The position numbers and the translations under genes are program-made. Below, piece after piece: positions 40,823-49,500 of a stretch of DNA of 51,218 nucleotides. The notes under the pieces are model-generated. The model saw nothing but the letters and a program-made list of their open reading frames with translations, made no database searches and was not told the origin of the DNA. Each line of letters starts with the position of its first letter. Within the stretch, counting starts at the first letter, position 1. Source of the stretch: an uncultured Thermoguttaceae bacterium (GTDB lineage Bacteria; Planctomycetota; Planctomycetia; Pirellulales; Thermoguttaceae); contig CALFBP010000078.1 in assembly GCA_937951625.1 (NCBI GenBank), positions 1 through 51,218 of the forward strand, given 5' to 3'.

Positions 40823-43729
40823 ATGAAACCCAATCTTCTTGCAGTTGCCGTAGGTCTAGCCGGTGTGTTGGCGACTTCGGGTGCCGACGAATCGAGGCTT
40901 CGTCTGCCTGTGGTCCGCGACACGTGGTTTTCGGCCGTGGACCACGAGGCCGATTGCAATCTGGGCGGCGCGGCCCGATTGAAATTGAAGTCCATTCAGG
41001 AAATGTCCCTGGTCGATCTCGATCCGACGCCGCTAGTGGGCCGCGTGGTGCGTCGAGCGGCCTTGCACGTCCGAGTGAGTGGGGAAGAAGTCCTGAAGCG
41101 GGTCACGGTCGGCACGTTCGCCGCGCCGTGGGTCGAAGGCACGGCGGAATCGTATCAACCGCAGGTCGGCAGCTCGACTTTCCGCCGCCAGCGTCATCCC
41201 GACGTCCCCTGGGCGGAACCGGGCAGCGACCTGACCGCCGTGGTACTTGGTCGAGGAGGCAGTCTTTGGGCCTCGGCCGATGCCTCTCCGCCCGACGAGC
41301 AACGCTGGCAAGTCATTCCCGTGGACCCGAGGATCGTGGCCGCCAGGATCGCCGGGGTGAGTGAGGGATTCTTTCTTTTCGACGACACGGGCACGGAATG
41401 GACTCGAAAGGGCGAAGAGTTCACGATGCGGCTCTTCCCCAACCGCTTCATCCATAGTCGGCAATCGCGGCGAGACAGCGTGCCGTATTTTACGGTTGAA
41501 TTGGGCCCGGCCGATCGTGAGCCTCCGCTGGCCGCACACGGTCTTGTGGGCCACGCGGGCACCCTTCCCGCCGGTGAGGCCGAGGTTTCGTGGATCACGC
41601 CGCAAGACCGCGGTCCGGCGGGAACGATCGGGTTTTTCGTGGATGTCGAGGGCAAGCCCGTGCCGCGGTACTTGATTCCAGCCGCCACAATGCCGGGCGA
41701 AAAGGTGGTGATGCGACTGCGAGATCTTGATCTCAAGCCCGGGGCGGAAGTCCGGGTGGCCGTTCGGGCCGTGGACGGGGCGGGAAACATTGGTCCGGCG
41801 ACCGACGCGGTGGTGCGCCTCTCGGACCGACGCGTGCCCGACTTGCCGGGCCAAACGCCCAACATTCCGAAATCTGCTGGCCCTCTGCCCCCCTTGGGCC
41901 GTGCCCGCCTCGCGATCCTCGACGCCCTCGATAAACTCCATCCCGTCAGTGGCGACATGATCCCCAAGCGCTCGCCGGAGTACCTGGCCGGCAACCACCT
42001 CTGGAATGCCGAGGAGAAACAGATTCGGTTGTTCTCCGCGAAGAACGAGTTCATCGAGTTTCAGGTGGCGATCTTGGGCGAGGTCCGCGGGTTGCGACCG
42101 GAGTTGATTTTCTCTGGGCAGGGAGAGAAGCCGCGTGTCGCGTGGGGCTGTTACGGCTACGTGGCGTCGAAAGCAGGCCCCCTGCCCGACCCCGTGGTCC
42201 CGCTCGATGGCCCTCTCGATATCCCTGATCCCCGTCAGTCCATCGCGGACCAACGTGCAGGAAGTCTGCACTGCGAGATTTTCGTGCCGCACGGCATGGA
42301 ACCCGGTATTCACCACGGCACGCTGCGCTTGCGATCCCAAGATGCCAGCTTGGATCTGGCCGTGACCTTGGAGGTTTGGGACTTCACCCTGCCCGATTTC
42401 TTGAGCTTCCTACCCGAGATGAACTGCTACGGGCTTCCCGGCAATGAGCGGGATTACTATCGCTTGGCGCACGTGCATCGCACCGTGCTCAATCGGGTTC
42501 CGTATTTCCAGAACGGTGTAGTGGCTGAGGGCTGTGCTCCCCGCTGGGACGGCCAACGGCTGGATTGGACGGATTGGGACCGCCGCTTCGGGCCTTATTT
42601 CGATGGATCGGCGTTCGCCGACCTGCCTCGAAGCGCTGTGCCTTTGGAATGCTTCTATCTGCCTTTACACGAAAACTGGCCCGCGAAAATCGCGGAGGCC
42701 TATAACGAGAGCTATTGGGCCGACCAGGCGTTCGCCGCCGGCTACCGCGAGGCCTTTGTCGAGGCCGCGCGGCAAATCGCCGAACACTGCGCCCAGCGCG
42801 GATGGCGCGATACGATGTTCCTCGGGTTTTTGAACAACAAGATCGACTTCAAACGCCGTGGTTGGTCCCGCGGCTCGTCGCCCTGGCTGCTCGATGAACC
42901 AGCCAATTTCCAGGACTTCTGGGCGTTGCGTTATTTCGGCGAGGCGTTCCACGAGGGGATCGCCAAGGCTCGGTTCCCTGGTCTGCCGCCGAGGCTCCTG
43001 TACCGCTGCGACATCTCTCGCCCTCAGTGGCAACGCGACGTACTCGATCCCGTGCTGAATTACAACGTGGTCAACGGGGGCGCGTTCCGAGAGCATCATC
43101 GGCTGGTCATGGACCGCAAGGAGCGCTTCGGGCAGATCGTTCTCGATTATGGTTCCACCAACGCGATCGAGCAAAGCAACATGCAGCCGGTGGGCTGGTG
43201 CATCGACTCGTGGTGCCTAGGCTCCGACGGCGTGATCCCTTGGCAAACGATCGGCACGCGAGAGTCGTGGGAGAAGGCCGATCCCTTGGCGCTATTCTAT
43301 CCAGGAAATCCCCCCTGGCTTTCGCTATCTCCGGCGAACCAAGCAGCCGACGGCCCCAAACCCGGCAATCCGACCGTCACAAGTCCCCCAATCCCATCGA
43401 TCCGTTTGAAGGCCTATCGCCGCGGCCAGCAAGACGTGGAGTATCTCGTCCTGTTGACGGAAATGCTGAAAGAACCGCGTTGGGCGGTGGGCCAAAGCGT
43501 GCGTCGATGGCTGAGATTGGAGGGGCAACAGCGGGCCACCGGCGTGGCCCGAGGTGAAGACGCCGGCAGGATAGAATATGCCAGGTTGCTTCCCGAGCAG
43601 GTCTGGTCGCTCCGGGTGCGTCTGGGCCGGGCGTTGTCGGCCATGCACCCTACGTCGAAGCGGAAACGCATCGATTTTCCCAACCCGATGCGGCCCGCTT
43701 CTCAACCGTCGCCCGCCGCAGCACAATGA
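40823..43729 (+). CDS. Exported DUF4091 / GH123-like protein
   Basis: The 968-residue protein has a signal peptide (MKPNLLAVAVGLAGVLATSG), an N-terminal beta-sandwich region resembling DNRLRE-type domains (DTWFSAVDHEADCNLGG), a middle Fn3-like segment, and a C-terminal TIM-barrel region. The block IRLKAYRRGQQDVEYLVLL is the conserved end of DUF4091 proteins, which share the barrel of GH123 beta-N-acetylgalactosaminidases. Catalytic Asp-Glu could not be assigned. It follows the HPr gene by 15 bp. Hydrolysis of an amino-sugar glycan is inference. Confidence 0.8.
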   Translation: MKPNLLAVAVGLAGVLATSGADESRLRLPVVRDTWFSAVDHEADCNLGGAARLKLKSIQEMSLVDLDPTPLVGRVVRRAALHVRVSGEEVLKRVTVGTFAAPWVEGTAESYQPQVGSSTFRRQRHPDVPWAEPGSDLTAVVLGRGGSLWASADASPPDEQRWQVIPVDPRIVAARIAGVSEGFFLFDDTGTEWTRKGEEFTMRLFPNRFIHSRQSRRDSVPYFTVELGPADREPPLAAHGLVGHAGTLPAGEAEVSWITPQDRGPAGTIGFFVDVEGKPVPRYLIPAATMPGEKVVMRLRDLDLKPGAEVRVAVRAVDGAGNIGPATDAVVRLSDRRVPDLPGQTPNIPKSAGPLPPLGRARLAILDALDKLHPVSGDMIPKRSPEYLAGNHLWNAEEKQIRLFSAKNEFIEFQVAILGEVRGLRPELIFSGQGEKPRVAWGCYGYVASKAGPLPDPVVPLDGPLDIPDPRQSIADQRAGSLHCEIFVPHGMEPGIHHGTLRLRSQDASLDLAVTLEVWDFTLPDFLSFLPEMNCYGLPGNERDYYRLAHVHRTVLNRVPYFQNGVVAEGCAPRWDGQRLDWTDWDRRFGPYFDGSAFADLPRSAVPLECFYLPLHENWPAKIAEAYNESYWADQAFAAGYREAFVEAARQIAEHCAQRGWRDTMFLGFLNNKIDFKRRGWSRGSSPWLLDEPANFQDFWALRYFGEAFHEGIAKARFPGLPPRLLYRCDISRPQWQRDVLDPVLNYNVVNGGAFREHHRLVMDRKERFGQIVLDYGSTNAIEQSNMQPVGWCIDSWCLGSDGVIPWQTIGTRESWEKADPLALFYPGNPPWLSLSPANQAADGPKPGNPTVTSPPIPSIRLKAYRRGQQDVEYLVLLTEMLKEPRWAVGQSVRRWLRLEGQQRATGVARGEDAGRIEYARLLPEQVWSLRVRLGRALSAMHPTSKRKRIDFPNPMRPASQPSPAAAQ

Positions 43730-43775
43730 GCTTCCATCTCGGGGAAGACGCAGAACTGTGTTGAAGTCCACGGGA

Positions 43776-43791
43776 CCGTCCGCGCGGACGG
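43776..43791. other. Palindrome between convergent genes
   Basis: CCGTCCGCGCGGACGG is a perfect 16-bp palindrome in the 113-bp gap between the convergent DUF4091 and HDAC-family genes. It can form a hairpin and may help both transcripts end, but there is no T-tract on either side. Confidence 0.35.
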
Positions 43792-43842
43792 ATGCCGGTG
43801 CGCGGCAGTCGCGGCGCTTGGGCGTGGCCGTTTCGAGGCCTC

Positions 43843-44793
43843 TCAGGCGGTGCTGTTTTGGCTGAGGACCTTTAGATGGGCCTCGACCGAGTCGGCCAGT
43901 CCCTCCAGGTGATAGCCACCCTCGAGCACCGAGACCAGCCGTCCGCCGCAATGCTTTTCAGCGATGGTCTTGACGATGTGCGTCAATTGGGCGAAATCAT
44001 CGGCCGTGAGTCTCATGTCGCCGATCGGATCGTGCTCGTGGGCGTCGAAGCCGGCAGAGATGAGCACGAAGTCGGGCTGGAAGTCGTTGGCGGCCGGGCG
44101 AAGCTGGTCCTCGAAGGCGTGGAGGTATTCGCGCTGGCCGCTCCCGCGCGGCAGCGGCACGTTCAGCGTCGTACCCTCGCCTTTGCCCACGCCGCGTTCC
44201 CTCGCTGCTCCCGTGCCTGGATAAAACGGCCACTGATGGACGCTGAAGAAGAACACCGAGGGATCGTCGTAGAAAATGTCCTGCGTTCCGTTGCCGTGAT
44301 GGACGTCCCAATCGACGATGAGAACCTTACCAAGCCCATGCCTTTTTTGGACGTATCGGGCCGCGATGGCGACGTTGTTCAAAAGACAGAAACCCATGGC
44401 CGCGTTTTCCGTAGCATGGTGCCCCGGCGGGCGGACTGCGCAAAACGCGCTGCGGACGTCGCCAGCCATCACCGCATCGACCGCTGCCAACACCCCGCCC
44501 ACCGCATGGACGGCTACCTCGTAAGATTCGTGGCAAACAGGCGTGTCGAGCGATCCAGCGTAGCTTGCTTCCCGGGCCGCCGCGCGGACCGCCACCAAAT
44601 GCTCGTCGGAGTGGACTGTGGTGATCCACTCCTTTGGTGCTGGGCGGGGCTCGATCGCCACCAGACCTGTCGCTCCACCATGCCTCTCGAGCCTCCGCAC
44701 AATCGCCGAGAGTCGCTCGGGCCGCTCGGGATGGCCCGGACCTGTCTTGTGCTGGAGGTAAACGTCGCTGTAAACAAAACCGAGTCGGTTCAT
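43843..44793 (-). CDS. Histone-deacetylase-family (AcuC / acetylpolyamine amidohydrolase-like) deacetylase
   Basis: The 316-residue zinc hydrolase has the family opening YLQHKTGPGHPERPERL, the charge-relay histidines PPGHHA, the zinc ligands DWDVHHGNGT (Asp, His) and AGFDAHEHDP (Asp), and the transition-state Tyr in EGGYH. Bacterial members remove acetyl groups from polyamines, acetoin-pathway proteins or lysines. The ATG at 44793 is likely, with AGG upstream; a GTG at 44802 is an alternative. It lies 140 bp downstream of a Gfo/Idh/MocA gene on the same strand, with a large hairpin between them. Confidence 0.92.
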   Translation of the reverse strand: MNRLGFVYSDVYLQHKTGPGHPERPERLSAIVRRLERHGGATGLVAIEPRPAPKEWITTVHSDEHLVAVRAAAREASYAGSLDTPVCHESYEVAVHAVGGVLAAVDAVMAGDVRSAFCAVRPPGHHATENAAMGFCLLNNVAIAARYVQKRHGLGKVLIVDWDVHHGNGTQDIFYDDPSVFFFSVHQWPFYPGTGAARERGVGKGEGTTLNVPLPRGSGQREYLHAFEDQLRPAANDFQPDFVLISAGFDAHEHDPIGDMRLTADDFAQLTHIVKTIAEKHCGGRLVSVLEGGYHLEGLADSVEAHLKVLSQNSTA

Positions 44794-44872
44794 GGGCAGC
44801 ACCTGGCAAGCGGGATGGTGTTGCGGGGCGAAGCGGGATCATGCGACAAGCTGCCCCCACGCTTGCGGCACA

Positions 44873-44922
44873 CGCCGCCGAAGGTCTGCCGCGCGACTTC
44901 GGCAGACCTTCGAGCCGCGGCG
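44873..44922 (-). terminator. Large hairpin after the Gfo/Idh/MocA gene
   Basis: A perfect 13-bp stem (44879-44891 with 44900-44912, 8-base loop) is extended by 6 more pairs (44873-44878 with 44917-44922) across a 4-base bulge. It starts 11 bases after the oxidoreductase stop. There is no U-tract, so it may be a U-less terminator or an mRNA 3' stabiliser. Confidence 0.6.
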
Positions 44923-44933
44923 AGCCTTGCGCT

Positions 44934-46424
44934 TTACACTTTTTCCGGCACCACGAAGGGAGCCCGATAGGGTCGAGTCAAGAGCTTGTTGGCCTCGGCG
45001 TTGTCGATGAACTTCTCCTCCTTCGGATCGAAGGTGAGCTTGGCGCCGAGCGTGTAGGTGAACTTCTTGAGGTCCATGCCCAACGCCCCGACAAGCTGCT
45101 CTTCGATGGCCTGGACGCTGGCGACGACGTGCTCATTGTCGCCCAATTCCTTCGGCTTCTCCTCGAAAGGCACGTGGCGACCGAGGCGATAGGAGATGTT
45201 GGCCAGGTGACACATGGCCGAGGAGCGGTGGCCTTCGAGGATCTCGGCGTTGAGCTGGTCCTGTTTACGGCTCCGCACACAGTCGATGAAGTTCTGGAAA
45301 TGATTGACCGGCCGGATGCCCAGCGGCAGATCGGCAGGCAACGGTTCCCCCTGGGGGGAACCCTTGGGATAGAACTTGCCGCCTTTGAGCATTCCCTGTT
45401 CCACGTAGAACTCGTTGTCGACTTGCTGCTTGTACTCCTTGCCGCCGGGGCCTTTCTTGCCGTTCAGGCCGCGGACCTCGAACACGACCAGCGTGCCGCC
45501 GAAATCGAAGACCGCCAACTGCATGTTCGGCGTCTGGCCTTGATCGCGGAAGTTGGCCGTGTCCACATACCGGCAGCCGATCGACATCACGCTGAACGGC
45601 TGTTTGGCAAAGTCGGACACACCCCACTGGGCAATGTCCATCTGATGCACGCCTTGATTGCCGATCTCGCCATTGCCAAAGTCCCAGAACCAGTGCCAGT
45701 TGTAGTGAACGATGTTTTCATGGTAGGCCTGTTCCAGGGCCGGCCCCAGCCACAGGTTGAAGTCGAATCCCGCGGGCGGGTCGGCCGTCTCCTTGAAGCC
45801 GATGCTCCACCGCACCTTGCTGGCGTAGGCCTTGGCCACCAGCAGCTTGCCATACTTGCCGCTCTTGACGGCGGCGACGGTTCGGGCCCAATTCGGGTCG
45901 CTACGGCTTTGCGTACCGTGTTGGACGATGCGGTTGTACTTTCGCGCCGCCTCGACGCATTGGCGGCCTTCGAACACGTTGTGGCTGCACGGCTTCTCGA
46001 CGTACACGTCCTTGCCCGCCTGGCAACCCCACACCGTGGCCAACGAATGCCAATGATTGCAGGTGGCGATGGAGATGGCGTTCAGCTCTTTGTCGTCCAG
46101 GGCCTTGCGGAGGTCCTGCACGAACACCGGCCGCTTGCCACCCGCACTCTCGACGATCTTGGCGCAGCTCTCGAATAGCCGTGTGTCGGGATCGACCAGA
46201 TAGGCGACTTCCACGCCCGGCATCCGCGCAAACTGCGCGATATGATCCCTACCGCGACCATTGATCCCCACCACGGCGATGCGGACCCGTTCGTTGGGTG
46301 AAACGTCCTTGGCGGGCGTGGCCGCGAAAACTTTTCTCGAACGAACAACTCCCATCCCAGTCGCCGCTAAAGCGGCGCTCGTGGCGGTGGCTTTCAAAAA
46401 TTCTCGGCGCGAGCTGCGTGTCAT
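44934..46424 (-). CDS. Tat-exported Gfo/Idh/MocA family oxidoreductase
   Basis: The 496-residue protein has a textbook twin-arginine leader (SSRREFLKA, near 4-12), a Rossmann motif VAVVGINGRGRDH, CNHWHS, and the EKP signature in YVEKPCSHNV. The second domain contains HWFWDFGNGEIGNQGVHQMD, with the catalytic-type histidines. The long form with a NWARTV segment is typical of planctomycete and Bacteroidetes paralogues. The substrate is unknown. It is the third such gene in the window; the three are divergent in sequence and not recent copies. No strong Shine-Dalgarno sequence was identified. Confidence 0.9.
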   Translation of the reverse strand: MTRSSRREFLKATATSAALAATGMGVVRSRKVFAATPAKDVSPNERVRIAVVGINGRGRDHIAQFARMPGVEVAYLVDPDTRLFESCAKIVESAGGKRPVFVQDLRKALDDKELNAISIATCNHWHSLATVWGCQAGKDVYVEKPCSHNVFEGRQCVEAARKYNRIVQHGTQSRSDPNWARTVAAVKSGKYGKLLVAKAYASKVRWSIGFKETADPPAGFDFNLWLGPALEQAYHENIVHYNWHWFWDFGNGEIGNQGVHQMDIAQWGVSDFAKQPFSVMSIGCRYVDTANFRDQGQTPNMQLAVFDFGGTLVVFEVRGLNGKKGPGGKEYKQQVDNEFYVEQGMLKGGKFYPKGSPQGEPLPADLPLGIRPVNHFQNFIDCVRSRKQDQLNAEILEGHRSSAMCHLANISYRLGRHVPFEEKPKELGDNEHVVASVQAIEEQLVGALGMDLKKFTYTLGAKLTFDPKEEKFIDNAEANKLLTRPYRAPFVVPEKV

Positions 46425-46585
46425 GATCGACTCCTTAGCGTATGAACAAAGGGAGGTTTCTGGGTGTGTGGACCATTAAACCATAGGGGGCAAGCGAAGT
46501 CCAGCATCGAAAAAAGGGTTTTCGCCGCAGGGTCTTGCGCAAAGGCCGCTTGAGACGCTGTTGCCAGCGCAACGACGCGGTAGCG

Positions 46586-49500
46586 CTATCGTCCCCGCGA
46601 GCTGCCGGAAGAACCGCTTCGGTTGCGGTTGGACCGCCGGTTGGCGTCACTCCGCGGAGAGGAGGCCGGACCACTGAACGCTCCGGTGCGATTCATGGAG
46701 CCGGGACTAAACGTGGCCCGGGAGCGAGAGGAAGGGTTACTGCCCGTGGGGCCCCCCATCGGCGATGGCGGTGGCGATCCGATGGATCCGCCCATGCCCC
46801 CCGGGAACCCAAACGGCGAATCGCCCATGCTTCCCGGGAAGCCGAACGGCGAACCGAAGCCCCTGCGGCCGAATCCGAACGGGGAAGTCTGCTGGGGCGG
46901 GCTACTGGACGGTGAGGGAGTCGATCCCGACCGATTAAACTGCACCGAAGGCCCCACCATGGCCGAGAGGGCCTGACGAATCGTTTCGGAATTGGCCCGC
47001 TGGAGCGTCACCACCTGAAGCGTCTCGCTCGTATCGCCCGCCGCCTCGTCCAACTGTTCCACGAGTTCTTTGACTTCCTGGAAGAGCGAGTCGGGGGCGA
47101 CGACAATCAGGGAGTTGGTGCGTGGGTCCGCACTGACGGACAGCTTGGCAGCCTCTTCCTGGCCGCCGCGCTGCGATCCGCCGCCGCGTCCGCCACGCAT
47201 GGCCCGCATCGCCATGATGAAGTCTTGCGGCGTGGGTGGACGGCTTGCGCCCGATTGCCCCGCCATGCGGTCCTGATAGAGTTGGCGAATCACATTGGCG
47301 ACTTCCTCGGCCTGCGTGTTGTAGAGCGGAATCAAGCGGGGCTTCGGCGCCGCCAGGACTTCCTCTGGGCTTTCTCGCTCGTCGAGAATCTTGAGGAGTT
47401 GCTCGATCGTGTCCAGGTCGGCGGGCTTGGCGTACACGATGAGCGCGTTGAGGCGGTTGTCGGCCGTGATCTGAACGCTCCCCGATGTCCGAGTGCCGCC
47501 ACCGCCGTTGCCGCCACTGGGGCCGCTGCCCAGAAGGGTTCCCAAGAGACCTCCACCCATGTCTCCCAGGGCAGCGCCGGCCAAGTCCCCTAGGAACGAG
47601 CCACCTCCACCTCCGGACGAGCCGAGCGTCCCGCCGCCGAGAATCTGATCCAATGTCTCGGCCACCGCGCTGGCCTTGGCGTGCTTCAGATAAAATACCG
47701 TCAACTCGGGCTTGCCCGACAAAAAGTTTCCCGCCATCGTGGTCAACAGTCGCTCGATCTCGTCCAAGGCGTCGCGATCTTCCGAGGCAATGATCACGCC
47801 GCCCGGCGAGGGACGAACCAGCACCGGCGGCTTTTCGTCCTTCGGCGGAGCGGCGGGTTTGGCGGCCGGCCCCGCAGGCGACGCCCTTGGCGGCTGAGAC
47901 GCATCGCCCACGCCCGCCTTGACTTCAGGCGACGCCGGGGCCATGGGTTTTTCGACCTTTTCCGCAGCCGCACCTGCGACAACCTCAGGCTTCGCGGTAC
48001 TATTGGCTTGTTTAGGGCCGTCGAGCACCTCGGCCGACGGCGTTCCACCGTCGACCCGTTGCGTGGCGAACACCACTTTCGCCTTGGACCCCGACGCCGA
48101 TGGCAGACTCTGCGTGGACTTGTCGCCTGGCGGTGCGGCGGCCTCTGGCCGTGGCGGTGACGATGGAAGCGGCGGATTGACCGCTGGAGGAGCAGGCGGC
48201 GGGGAGACGCTTGGTTGCGGTGCGCCACTCGGCGGTTGCTGTTCCGGGCGTTTCCGCAGGCTCTGGAGCAATTCGAGCAGCGATTCCCGCTGCTTTTCCA
48301 TAGAATCCTCGAGATCATCCGACGGAGGGCTGCTCGACGCATCCGCGCCAACCGACGCACTGGGACGGCGTGTAGAAATCCCGCCCGCCGACGGCGTGAC
48401 CACCCGGATGCGATTCGGCCGGACCGTCGGCCACATCTCTTCCAATCCCTCGAGCGCCGTTCGCGCCGCCGCGCCGGTCAGCGGCACCACGCGCAGGTTG
48501 CTGGCCCCAAGACGATCGGACGTTCCCGACTCGCCCATTTGCTGAAGCATCTGACGAATCTGCTCGATTTGCGATTCGCTCCCGCGGACCAGCAGCCGCT
48601 TGGAATACGGATCGGCGTCCACCTTCGGGGCGCCCGGCCCCGCCTCGGCCGCGAAAAGTTTCGTAATGGCCGCTACGGCCAATTGGGGGTCGAGCGCCCG
48701 CAACGGGAAGACTTCCAAACGACGGCTGTCTCGCTGCAACTGCTCGATCGTGGCCTTGATGGTGGCGTGGGCGGCCCGCCGTCCCAGGGCGATGATGTTT
48801 CCCGTCTTGGGATCCACGCTCAACCGCACCTCCGGCATTCCGACCAGCAACGTTTGGAGTACCTGGAAAACCGAATTCGGGTCCGCCCCCGATACCGTGT
48901 AGACCTCCAATTGCGGAGCGTCGCCCAGCCGTGTCTTTTGCGGATTGGCGGGATCGGGCACGTCGATGGCCTTGACGATTTCCTCGACTCGGGCCACGGC
49001 ATCCGGCTTGCCCGTCACCAAGAGCCGCCCACCCATCGGATCCACGACAATATGCACCGAGCCGTCGGCCGACGCGTTGCGATCGACAGGAATGTCTAAG
49101 AGTTGGCGGATGACGAAAAGGGCGTCCTGCGGGTCGGCATACTGGAGTTCGATCGGACGGATCCGGGCCGCGGCGCCCTGCGGATTTTCCATCGCTTGGA
49201 TCGTTTGGCGGATCAAACGCATTCGCCCTCCCGTCTCCACCACCCGTACCTGCCGCGACTTGGGCAGGACGGTCACCGACCCTTGCGGTCCCTTGAGCCT
49301 GTTGATTTCTTGTTCCACCTCCTCGGGCGAGACGTTCTGTAACTGGAAAACGACCTCGATCAACTCGTGTTGCCCGCGCTTGTCGATTTCTTCGACCGGT
49401 ACGGTTTCAATCAAATTCGGCGGGATGCCATCCTCCAGATTGATCACCATCAACATTCGGCCCTTCCGCACCAAGGTATAACCCTTGGTCTGAAGTACCC

